Positions 45,412 through 57,706 of a DNA stretch of 64,000 nt are shown here, piece after piece. The notes below the pieces were generated by a model. That model saw only the letters and a list, made by a program, of their open reading frames with translations, ran no database searches and was not told the origin of the DNA. This DNA is from Choanephora cucurbitarum (Eukaryota; Mucoromycota; Mucoromycetes; Mucorales; Choanephoraceae). The stretch is taken from NCBI GenBank assembly GCA_025331435.1, contig JAIWNI010000010.1:372001-436000 (forward strand), read 5' to 3'. The translations under genes were made by a program, and so were the position numbers. The stretch's first letter is position 1. Each line of letters starts with the position of its first letter.

Positions 45412-48007
45412 ATGAATCAATTGACAGATAAAGAATATCGCAAGAAAAACTACTTTAAGAATCAGTTTCCAGATAGTAAACATTTCGAAAGATTTGCTAT
45501 TGAGCCACGCAAGGGCCTAGAAGATACATTCAACAAGTGTAATCTTGATATTGGCTGGGCACTGACAGGAGGTTCAAAAAAGAATATCAAAGGTTGCTAA
45601 CCCTACAACAAATACATGAACCTATCAATAATCAGGATCACACTTTAAACAATATAAACCAGTTCCATTATCGCTTGACACAAGCAACCAATTTAAGTCG
45701 TCCACAAATAATACAAATACAGCAGCTTGTTACTCAGCTTTTACAACAAATAAGACAATTGCTTGATCAAATCAACAATAACATGCATAACACCTTCAAT
45801 CGCCTAACTGAAGTGCAAAGAGCGATCATCAACAACATCATGAACGCCATCAATGTGCCTGATCAAGTCAACCTTGGTAGGCAAGCAATTGAAAATAGAT
45901 TGAATGAACTTAGAAGAAACAACCTGAGTGAAGCCGAACTGTTACTGCAATCACAACTCTTAGCACAAACTCGTGTATTTGTTACAAACAAACAACAACA
46001 CTCGCAGACTCTTCAAGCAAATCAGCTTGCAAATCAAAACACAATCAACGCAATTCCAGCCATGAGAGAGTATCTTCAGCTCAATCAACTCAAAAGGCGC
46101 CTTCAAGAAGTATTAAGCAGCAATGGCAATTTATTTCAGCAGGCTGAAATAATTTGTCAACAAATTGCTTTGATCAGTTCAAATCCTCAAGGACATACAT
46201 TGTTTCCTAAAATTACACATAGTACGTTCTGGTTCGCACATACACCGAAGAGTTGCAATCAACCCTCAGCATCTGAACAATCGAATAGTAAGTCGCTTCT
46301 TCGTTCCTTGACCTTCCCGTCAAGCTGTGGAGTCTGATACCCCAGGCTAGTCACTCCATTGTCCACGTACTGCTGAGCGGTATGACTACTTTCTATCATC
46401 TGTTCAAAAAAGCTCATACAATCAATTTACCTGTTCCTGGCCCGTTCATCCGCAATGGTGCCTTCATCCCTCAAATAGATTTCCAGCTTCTTTATTCTAG
46501 ACAAGCAGACAAAAGAAATCTTTAGAACGTAATTTTTGATTCGAGAAGAACTGAACATGGTGATATGCAGCTAGCTTTTGGCATGAAGACTGATGGCCAT
46601 ATGATCAGTGTGCTTTATGAAAAGGCAGCAATCAATCACGTCCCTCAAAGATAGAAAGAAACAGTGCTGCAAAAGACTCGCAAGAACATCAACAACTGGA
46701 TCAAAGGTCTATATCCTCTCTATAAGAGCCCTTTTGGCATCACTGAAAATGACCGAGTTGTTGGTATCGATTCTGGTAAGCATGCATAATGAATGGTTAC
46801 AAAGTATCAAACTAACGTATATTTATATATATTCAAAGGCGTCCGCGATATTGTGTGTGGTGTAGACTGTGATGCGCAACTGTTGACCAACAAGCAAACA
46901 ACCAAGCAACATTCTTTTAATGTTAGTAATGCTTCTTACAAACTCCGTTCTGGTATGTTTTGGGTACAACAGAAAGAGTTGAAAAGCCGAGCCCAGTCAG
47001 GCATCCAAGCTTCTTATGACAGATTGCAAAGTCGCAAAGTATGCACTAATGAAGGTGCGATGCAGTTTCTGAACTCTTTTGCCTCTGAACGTACAAGGTG
47101 AGCGTTACTTCATATTGTAAAGTTGATCGTTGATAACTAATGCCTCAAGTAAGAAAAATGATAGAATACATGACTTTATGAGAACTTACTGCCATCGTGA
47201 AAACAAAGGCTATACCTACTCTGGTCGCAAAATGGCTCAAGATTATGTCGCCCGTGTCATTCTTGGTAGAACAAAAGTTAGTAACGATTTCAAGCTGGCT
47301 CATTCTTCATCAAAAAGTTCTAGGAAGAGGAGAAGAAGATACAGGGTTCATTTACAAGACCAACTAAGACCTGCAGATGATGTCAGAAGAACTATTGTTG
47401 CGTATGGCGATGCTAGCATCTGTGGTACTTATCGTGGCAATACTCCAATTCCTGTCAAGCAAATTCAACGTGCTATCGCTGAGAAAGCTATTGTGATTCC
47501 TGTAGATGAGTTCCGTACTTCTGTCACCTGCTGCCACTGCCATCAACGGCTTGATCTTGTTCGTGCCCCCATGTACGTCTGTAACCATCGCAAAAAGAAG
47601 CATCGTTCTGGAGGCTTCGATGGCAATATGTTTGAGTCTCGTTTGACTGTAAAGTGTTATGATGAAGAGAATCACATCTTACATAGGGCAAGTCAATGAC
47701 CCCCAAAGAAGAAGAATAGGTAATTAATTGTTTACCCCAAATAGACCTTCAGTTTCTAATCTAATTATATATGATAGACAACCGTGCTATCTATCCGTTG
47801 AAGCTATGTCCCCAGTGTCCAGCGAATAATAATGCCGGTTTGGTAAGTCAATCTTATACTCTCTATAGCTTATGATGTTCTAATCATTCAATATAGTTTC
47901 GGAACAGAGATGTTAATGCCGCCACCAATATCAGAAGCATACTTGTAGAGTATATACGCTCGAATTATGTTCTTGAATCGAGGCCAGCCGCATTAACAAG
48001 AGGTTAA
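45412..48007 (+). pseudogene. Fanzor (eukaryotic TnpB-like RNA-guided nuclease family) gene interrupted by two TAG codons
   Basis: A seven-exon model fits every splice phase: 45412-45592, 45685-46221, 46293-46775, 46839-47097, 47150-47691, 47778-47842 and 47897-48007; about 725 codons. The N-terminal half is Gln/Asn-rich and helical (LVTQLLQQIRQLLDQINNN). Family marks: MKTDGHMISVLYEK, RuvC-I VVGIDSGVRD (Asp399), the block YGDASICGTYRGNTPIPVKQ, VDEFRTS with Glu607 (the relocated RuvC-II glutamate of Fanzors), a zinc ribbon CCHC (614-617) and CPQC (678-681), and RuvC-III RDVNAATNI (Asp694), ending RPAALTRG. In-frame TAG codons at 46523-46525 and 46652-46654 break it upstream of RuvC-I; otherwise the frame is intact. 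The last-but-one donor (GTCAAT) is weak. Fanzors are carried by eukaryotic transposons; element ends were not found. Confidence 0.85.
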
Positions 48008-48070
48008 CGGGACCAAGGACTGTAGATAAAGTCCATCATACGATTTGTTTCGTCCGGTGAAGGTAAAGAT
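48008..48070 (+). ncRNA. Candidate guide-RNA scaffold hairpins 3' of the Fanzor gene
   Basis: Directly after the Fanzor stop are two small potential hairpins: GGACT/AGTCC with an 8-nt loop at 48017-48034, then ACGA/TCGT at about 48040-48053. In TnpB and Fanzor loci the guide (omega/f) RNA comes from the 3' end of the gene and the adjoining element end, so position and structure fit, but the stems are short and could be chance. No other evidence. Confidence 0.25.
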
Positions 48071-49026
48071 TTAGATCAAAAGCACAAAGTAACTACTTTT
48101 CTCATTTGTACACCCAAACCAGGACACCCAAATTATCCGACACCTGAATAGATAAACAAACACTATTTTCAAAAATTATTGGGGCACACACTTAGTATGA
48201 GGTGGAAAAATGCAGCTTGTTTCGAAGTTCATACTATGTTATCTGTACGATTTGACTTCCAAATGGGAAGCAGGATTGATATTTGAGCGTTTAGCTTGCT
48301 ATTTTCTTGTTGTTATTGCTGAGGTTTCTGATTTTTGCTTTTTGATGAAGAGGGTTTGTTATGTTTGTCAAACCTCCGTTTGCTACTGTGAATAATATAC
48401 CTTGTTAAGAAACTATACGCTTCGCTCTCAAAGAAGTATAGCAAAAAAAAATTAAGTGTTGTTACCAAATTCTTCAATATGTGTATATATATAAGTCAAA
48501 CTAGTGTAAAGCAGAAGATTCATTAGTGCTTCACAAAGCAAAACCGAATCTATAGGCATTAACCAAACTATCAATGATAGCGTTAATCCATCATCGTAAT
48601 ACCACTATTTTAGTTATTTTTTGTTACTAGCAAGAAGTCTAGAGAAACTTTGAGTGCATCCTCTTTTCCTTCCCTTAGAAAAAAGGCCTGCTATTCTCAG
48701 GTAAACTTGTCTTCAACAGCACAACGTTAATGCAAACTATTGTATTATTGGAAAGACACAAAATACTCATGCAAGTATCCTAAACCTCTGTTTTATTTGG
48801 AGAAAGAGAAAGATCACTACTAATAGAGTGCTAACCAGAATAACACAATTAAATAGGCTGCCTTTGCCTTTATAACATCGCCAGGTTAGCTTTGTTTTCT
48901 ACACATATTTTCATAGGTCTATGACAACCATCTATGTCACTTAAATCTATACACAAACAGCATGAGATTTAGATAATTAACATATACTCGAAATCGCAAC
49001 TACGTTTTAAGGCTTTATAATTTGCC
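48071..49026. other. Intergenic between the Fanzor locus and the MATE gene
   Basis: No gene seen. It probably contains the right end of the element carrying Fanzor: CACCCAAACCAGGACACCCAAATTATCC at about 48111-48138 has two ACACCCAAA-like copies, but no matching left terminus was identified. An AT-rich stretch with TATATATATA lies at 48485-48494. Confidence 0.4.
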
Positions 49027-51079
49027 TTATCTTTCTTGCTTGTTTATTCGCTTCTGTGCATTTGTACACTCAACATGAAAATCAACAAAAAACATAATAT
49101 ACAGTGTTTCGATTATGCACTTCAATAGACCAGAAACAAATACACCAGACCAGATGCCAATGATTCCATAGCTACAATGATTGGCCATGTAAACGCCAAA
49201 AGGAAGCCCAATCAGGTAATAAGTTGTGATATTAAAGGTAGCAACAACATATTGTTTGCCAAACGCATTCAAGGTTCCTGATAGTACAGTACTGATACCC
49301 TAAAAAAGTTTGTGCAAAAATATATGTACAAGATATTAGTTTTTGTTTTGATTTTCAACAGGTGATTCATACCATAGTAAGATGGCTGAGACTTCCTATG
49401 CCCATCAGTTCTTCAATAGCATTAATAACATCCTTATCATTGCTGAAAGTGTGTGCAATTTTCGATCGACAAGCGAACAAAATGGCTGCATTAATAACTA
49501 CCAAAATTGATCCCAAGCATCCAACTACTATGATACAGATTTTTGCCTTGGCAGGTTCATTTGCTCCTAGATGGTGCCCTAGTCGCACAATCAAAGCAGT
49601 AGTAAGAGCGCTTTTGTTTGTAAAATACAAAATGTCAGCAAAATTGGAAGAAAAATCAGGGGAATGGGAAAAAGAGGGAGAGAGAATAAACATACCTGGG
49701 AACCATCAAAAGCAAAGTGTTGCATGAAACAAGAACAGATTGGGCAGCTAGACTGGTTTGGCCAAAGACGCCTGCGACTATAGCACATACTTCAAATGCC
49801 CAATCAGTAGAAACACTAAGCATACCAGGAATACCTGTTTAAAAGAGAAAAAGTGCGATACATAAGAAAGATAAATATTGTCAAAGTTAAATTCAAGCTT
49901 TATTTCCTGTTTCTTACCTAATTTCAAAAATTCACCCCAATTGTGAAATGCTTGCATGGTTGGACCAGGGAGAAACTTCTTAATGCGATCCGAAATACTA
50001 GAGACAAGTAAAATATAGAACAGTACCAGGAAGGTGCTTACAAATATATGATGATAAGCAGCACCGATATAGTCCCACTTCAAATAACAAAGAAAAAAGT
50101 AATTGGAAGCGAGATTGACAGGAAATAATACAAATACAAGATACATTGTTATTTTCATTTCGCCTATTTACATGAATGGTTTAGCAAATTATGAGTACGG
50201 GCTTGCTCTTTTTTTTTTACTACGAATTCTTACCGAGTCCTTGAAGAAATTTTCTGATAGCAACCATAGTAAAGGTTAAAAATGCATTGGGTATAGTAAT
50301 AACTATGTATTGGTGCGCCATATCAACCAATTCGGGTGATTGACCCATTCTTAAAAGGATTTTGTCAGAAAGCAACCTACAATCAAGCCATCAGTACAAG
50401 ATCATGACATGTAAGTTTGTATATATACCAAACAACAGTGATACCAAGACCAAACAGGTACATGATGACAAGTCCTCTCTGTAATATCACACCTGCTACT
50501 CGCGGATTGTTTGCCCCAGTGTATGCCTGAGCCACAAGTGTATCAACAGCTAAAGATCAGACGCATGTTAGGCATGTATACGTGTTTATATAAGTTTGTC
50601 ACAATACCTGTCAAAACTCCAAATCCTATGGATAAGCCAGTTACCATAGTAAAGAGACTACCTAGACTTACAATAGCCATGGCCTTCGGACCAACCTTGC
50701 CGAGAAACCAAACATCGACCACTCTGTTACTAATCCCCAATAAAAAGCTAACAAGCAATGGAATCCAAAATCGGATTATGACTGATAACTCCTGACGCAC
50801 TATGCGGGTATGATGCCAAAGATAATTAACATCTTTGCCCAAACTGATATGAGCAGTGTTTGGATAATCAAGAGAGGTGTCATTGGTAACAGGGGAAGGC
50901 AATGAAGATACGGAGCCTAAAGATTTGCTCCGGGTATAGTTGCTTTCTGTTTTTTCTGTCTTGGAAGGCAGTAATGCAGTCCTTTCATCTATGTCACTAT
51001 CATGACATAATGTTGATTCCTGATTGTTTTCTCTCCAGATAGATTTTGGAAGATGAATGAGTGTTGGCACACGAAACAT
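49027..51079 (-). CDS. MATE-family multidrug/toxin extrusion transporter
   Basis: Seven exons: 50608-51079, 50429-50549, 50234-50376, 49918-50163, 49696-49834, 49373-49610 and 49027-49299; 543 residues, phases agree. A hydrophilic N-terminus with DERTALLPS is followed by about 12 hydrophobic segments. MATE signatures: VVDVWFLGKVGPKAMAIVSL and GFGVLTGAVDTLVAQAYTGA in the first half; GIPGMLSVSTDWAFEVCAIV, AALTTALIVRLGHHLGANEP and GTLNAFGKQYVVATFNITTY in the second. Fungal MATEs (like yeast Erc1) export organic cations using a cation gradient at the plasma or vacuolar membrane. The start used is the ATG at 51079; an in-frame ATG at 51133 would add 18 residues. Substrate unknown. Confidence 0.92.
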
Positions 51080-53279
51080 GGAAAGGGTAAAATAAAAAGA
51101 GAGAGAGAAAGGACAAAAGGGAAAGTAGATCAAATGAAGAGCAGCCTTTTATATCATCGGCGATTTAGGTTGCCTAGACAGAGAATAAAAGCAATGCCTT
51201 AAAATGACAGTTCAATGACGCTGCTGAGATTCTCTTTTTCTGCCTCTTTTTGTTCGTTGCCTGTTATTGTATCGTGTGTGAAAACAAATTGAACACAAGA
51301 TTGACCGAAACAAAACAAAAAGGGTTCACAGAAATATCTCATTTTGATCGCTCTTTGATGGTAGAGTGAAATAACAACAAAAAAAGGGTCAACATGTCTT
51401 TGTGATGCATATAAGAAAATCAAGCTACTCTTCATTTTTCAGGAGACTTTACATTTTGTGAAAAAGAGAGTGATATAGATCCAATCAATAAGAAAAAAAA
51501 CAGCATTTGTATTTTTTTGACAGTTCATGGAAGAGTCAAATGTAACTGTCAAGTAATCAACAAAAGAGATCTTTAATCTCTCAATGCCATGTAAAAGACA
51601 AAATGACGACTTTTAGAGATTTGAGTGAAACGTGAAGCAAGGATTTTCATCATGAAACATTCTGTTTTCTCAGGCCCGAGATGCTCATTTGACTATCGCC
51701 TTAACCTTTTTTTATTTTTATCTTGCTAGTCAATATGTATATATATATATATGTTATGCAATACACAACTAAGAGATAAAATATGCGATGATCGTTAAAC
51801 TCTTTTCGTAGTATCGTGTTACTTGAAGCGATAAACAAACAAATGAGATTGGGACTAATTAAGTCCGAGATAGAGAATGTCGAAGACTATTGCTGTTTAG
51901 GTTAAGCATTAGCTAAATCTTTTATTTTTTTTCTTCATTGTCTCCTCTTCTAAATCATCTGGTAGTATCTATTTATTTTACACAAATCTAATCCCATCAT
52001 TCAATCTCATTCAATTCGCAAGGAACTAGAAATAGACCTGTTTATGAAGTTAGAAAAAACAAGGGAAGCTACAAGAAGAGACTTATCGTCTCATACGCGT
52101 TACGAACTTTTTTTTTCTTTACGGCATTTTGATGCACAATCAAAATATGTACAAAAAAAAGTTGGTCAGGTCTTTGACAGTCAATTAATCACCTTCTAAA
52201 CTTTATTAAAATTCTGGTTTATTACAAGTTGATATCTTGCTTGTTAAACTTCAATTGCTTGCCTACTTTATAAGAAGAACAAAAACGAATATTTGCTATC
52301 TAAACATGTCAATTCCCTCAGCCTCGATCTATCATTCAGGTAAAACTTGATAAGGATTGAATCCGGCTACTGCTGTAGCTCTTATCTTGGAAAAAGAACA
52401 ATAAGGAAAAAAAAGGCTGAGCTCTTTTCGACTCAAAATAGCATAGAGACTTAGTTGTTATGCTAATGGCAAAGAGTTTTTGTTATCATCATATCTAGAT
52501 ATAAGTTGTTTAGTTGCTAAACAAAGCCTCTGTTTTGCTTATTTGGTTTTTTCTTTAGTATATTTTGGATTTATGTTTTGTATGTAATGATTACCATAAC
52601 TTTGATAATAAAGGGCAATCAAAATCACTTATGAGATGCTTTGATTGTCATAGAATGGTCAGAAGGGTAATAAATTGTTATATGAAAGTAACGGAAAGAA
52701 TATCTGTTTCCACAAGCCTGCTTTGGTTCTAGTAATCTACACTCTAGTTCATGCTTTATGTTGCCAACTGGACAGAACTTCGGTTGAAATTGTGCAGACT
52801 TATGATTGTCAATGCATTGTTCGCAAAAGTTACTTGGTCTGTCATGATAAGGTACCAAATAGCTCTTTTTTTTATTCCGCTATTAAAGAAGGTACCCACT
52901 ACTCTGTATTCAGGTCATGTTGCAAGGTTGTTTTTTAATCTATGAAACAAATCAAGTTGATCCTAATGATGCCATCAAAAGGCTGGTCGAATAAGCTGAC
53001 TGTAAGGAAAAACTCAAAAAAAGTATGCTTCTATTCATTTCTGCGATGAATGTTGAACTTTGTTGTCGGTCATAAGTACTATCATGGAACATTTCAGTTG
53101 TCTGGGCTTCCATATTGAGTGACCATTGTCTCTTTTTGTAAAATAGAAAGTATAATCATATATCAACAAATACTTTTTTTTTTAGAAATCAACACTTATT
53201 CTTTCCCACTTGCTAACAAGTTACTGTTAAATGTAAACATCTAAGACTGAGGGACGAGTTTCAAAGAGAGAACCAGCTA
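51080..53279. other. Long intergenic region, MATE promoter and gene-free sequence
   Basis: About 2.2 kb with no supported gene. It holds a (TA)n run at 51735-51752, poly-T tracts, and the presumed MATE promoter near 51080-51250. Short open frames at 52625-52945 on both strands show no family resemblance. Confidence 0.45.
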
Positions 53280-53757
53280 TTTTTAGAGCACTTGTAGCAA
53301 GAGCAATTTCGATTTCAATCTTGAGTGCTATATCAAGTGAAGGCTTAATTGAGTTTTTTTTGTTTGAGAAAGCCTATTCTCCCTCTTGAGAAAAGAAAGG
53401 AAGAGCTAGCCGGAAATGGCTAAGGCGTAGATAGAAGGCACCATAACCAACCATTACCTGGAATGAGTGGCCATTGTTTGTTGACAGATAATGCTTTCAT
53501 CCACATATCTGAGTTGATTAGAGTTGCTATTGTGGGTACAAATGTATCTATTTGTCAACCTGTCTTCCAATCCAGCAATACTGGTCGGCTGTTAAGAGCG
53601 GTGTTAGGAGGAAGTATATTCTTGAGATAAATACAATTCCTCGTGACACTGGTGATGTTTGTAACAGTATATTGCCATTATCTTTCGGAGTCTTCATTCG
53701 CTATTCTGTGAGACGTTTTGATGACTGCTCGAATTGTGTTTCTTTAGAGAAGATGTG
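53280..53757 (+). mobile_element. Tc1/mariner-type DDE transposase fragment, C-terminal half, decayed
   Basis: Broken plus-strand frames give, in order, ISILSAISSEGLIEF near 53310-53355, MSGHCLLTDNAFIHISELI with the second catalytic DN at about 53485, then after a frame change PIQQYWSAVKSGVRRKYILE near 53570-53625 (the equivalent of PIE.(Y/F)W with the third acidic site altered to Gln) and a tail IRYSVRRFDDCSNC. This order is that of Tc1/mariner transposases common in Mucorales. The N-terminal DNA-binding part, the first aspartate and terminal inverted repeats are not seen. It is non-functional as it stands. Confidence 0.7.
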
Positions 53758-53764
53758 AAGCGTG

Positions 53765-53875
53765 ACCTATTTTTTTTCTCGAAGGTGCGACACTTTTTTT
53801 TTCTTGGAGATGCGTCACCTTTTTTTTTTTTTTTTCAAAAGAGTGCGACAGCTTAAATTTTTATTGTGCGACATC
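53765..53875 (+). repeat. Degenerate tandem array of GTGCGACA-like motifs separated by T tracts
   Basis: Copies read GCGTGACC, GTGCGACA, ATGCGTCACC, GTGCGACA and GTGCGACA, separated by T runs of 8-16 bases or AT-rich spacers. The array lies about 190-300 bp upstream of the MYST acetyltransferase start and just after the mariner fragment. It could be a promoter element or a residue of the transposon end. Confidence 0.65.
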
Positions 53876-54061
53876 ATTTTGAGAGAAAAAAAAGGACGAT
53901 TGGTTTTGTATCGATCGTACACCTTCCTTGTTTGATTCTTCACTTTCTTCTCCTGCACAACGTTGACACCATCATTCGATAGCCAGAAACAAAGAGCTAC
54001 GGCGATTTATCAGCTCAGAAGATCACCTACTCATTCGGCCAAATTTATTGAGAACACAGTG

Positions 54062-55522
<1,461 letters not shown>

Positions 55523-57706
55523 TCATATCCCTTTTACTTCCTCTTCTGTATTATAAAGTACCCTCCCCTCTCCACTTTAGAAAAGGTGATGTACATACTT
55601 CTACACCTTCTCTCTCTTAATAAATAGTCAATGATATGCCATCACACAGCCCCATGTAAACACACACACACACCCCTGTAAACTTTTCATTTTTGTTAAG
55701 TTTTATAAAAAAAAAAAAAAGGAGGCGCACAGCAACTTGAGAGAGTAAGCTCCATTCTGTTAACTATTTCTTTTATGAAAAAAGAAAATAGTATCCGCAA
55801 TAACTATAACTATGACCAGAAATTGGCATATCTTCAGAGCTCTTGAAACTCAAACTTTGTTCGACCAAGAGATAAAGATAGCACGCTACCAAAGGCAACG
55901 TATGTGTCATGCCCATTAACAGGCACAGCACTTTTCTCTTTAAAAAAAGAAAAGAGCCGCTATAGTCTGGAGACCTTCCCTAGCGTTATACAGATGTATA
56001 ATGGTATTGAATGACAAGCATTCTCGTGTGTAATATCAATAAACGTCAAGTGCGGATCTTCTCTGTTGCCATACGCTCAAGAAAAAAAAAAGGAATTACA
56101 AGGGCTGAACACCTTTTTATATTTGTGAACGGGGAATGAAATTTTTAGCGTGCGCAAAGAAAAAAAATTTTTCTACTCATTTCTTTTCAGCCAATCATTT
56201 CTTAGCCGATTCATCCGCACTACACGTCTCTATCATTCAAAATACAGCAAGCAGCGATTGTTTACCTTGAACAGTACAAATAGCGTATTTACATAAAAAG
56301 AGAGGTATCTATGTTGGCCCTTACTCGTGTAAAGAAACTCTATTTTTTATTTTTGAATCTGAAGGAGACCTGTCTTTTTAATAAAGAGAAAGCTATGCAA
56401 TATGTATGCCAATGGGATGAGATTGCTAATACAGACAATCAAGTGCTCTTTGAGACTGTTGGAAACTTTACTCAGGCTTTATAGAGATACACGTTTGTTT
56501 ACTGCAATGACAGCCTTACTGAGCCAATCAGAAAAAAGCATTTACTCAAGCCCAGTATTCATATTTTGCTTGGATAGCTATTGCGCTTGCATTTTGGATA
56601 CTGAGCCTAATTTTCTTTTGGAAATAGCTATCGGCGATTAGGTGAATTTACTAGAGACGATATCTGCTCAATGATGTCTATGTCAAGGAACTGGTACTAC
56701 ATTGGACGCGTATATCCTAAGAGGGTTGAAAAGATTGGATTGCATAAAAAATTAGGATTGTTTTATGATATTGACATATGCTTATTTCATATCAATAGAC
56801 ATCGTAGGAAAGAAGCACTTTGACTCATTAGTGGTAACAGTTCAAAAGAAAAAACACAAAGCGAAAAAGAAGCGCTTCTTTTGCTTATATAGACGAAAAT
56901 GAAAAGCAATGGCAAATGTCTGACTACTAATATGCTACCTGTCCTTTCTTTCTTTTTTTTTTTCTTACTATTGCAATGATAAAAATTTGGGGAAGCGAGC
57001 GCTATTAGCATTTCCATTTCGCATATTGGTAAGCCAAAATAGAGTTACAAAGACTGAAGCAGCGCATCTAGATATGTGAAATGGGAATGCCAATAGCGTT
57101 CGCTTCCTCAAATTTCAGCTAATGCCGATTGCGGTTCGAAATCTTGTGTAATTCTAAGATCTGATAAACAGTAGTTGAACTATATAGTTACTTTGTGTCT
57201 TGAAACATAATACATTATGAAACGCGTCATCCTTTCCTTTTTCTTGGTTTATAATGCTATACAAAGGTTTGTTAACACTGCTCAAATCGCTCAAGATGTT
57301 AGCAAGCGAAAACGAAAGGCTGAATATGTGTTTATGTGTACCGAGAAAGTCAGTCTTTTCTTCTTTCTTTCTATTCGTGTTCCCCCCTCACTAGATAAGG
57401 AAAGAAAGAAAAGTTTAGACTAAGCGTTCATTTATTGTTCTAGAAGAAGGGGGTAAAACATAGATCTAATCTGATCTAAAACAATGATCAACATTTTGTA
57501 TGCTGCAAAACAGAAAAAAGAAAAGCCAAGTAAGAAGAAAAAAGGCCAAGTGGTAACACATGCCAAGAGCTACAGTAGCATCAATAGCAAAAATGGGTCT
57601 TGGATTACACAAGAAAAACAGTATAAAAAGGAACCCGGTTTTGTATCCTATTTTTTTTTCCTATTTTATTCTTTTTAAAGATCACTGATTACAAAGAGAA
57701 AAAAAT
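55523..57706. other. Long intergenic region with decayed coding pieces and a long inverted repeat
   Basis: No intact gene. At 56381-56820 one plus frame reads KEKAMQYVCQWDEIANTDNQ and later YYIGRVYPKRVEKIGLHKKL between several stops, which looks like a decayed gene of unknown family. A 44-bp-arm inverted repeat is at 56983-57115. Poly-A and CA-rich runs occur at 55660-55720. Short frames at 57217-57423 and 57484-57678 are lysine-rich and unconvincing. Confidence 0.45.
56983..57115. repeat. 44-bp inverted repeat with 45-nt loop
   Basis: Left arm 56983-57026 and right arm 57072-57115 are reverse complements at 39 of 44 positions; the core GAAGCGAGCGCTATTAGCAT pairs with its partner TGCCAATAGCGTTCGCTTC. 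All five differences are transitions. In a plus-strand RNA four become G:U pairs and one an A.C mismatch, so the hairpin would stay almost fully paired. It may be a transposon-end pair (MITE-like) or a structured RNA. Confidence 0.85.

Noticed and set aside
47364..47706. Minus-strand frames antisense to the Fanzor gene
   Set aside because: They overlap the conserved RuvC/zinc-ribbon coding exon and show no independent family features.
57131..57150. tRNA B-box-like word GGTTCGAAATC
   Set aside because: No matching A box or cloverleaf in the flanking 80 bases; no tRNA gene was recognised anywhere in the window.
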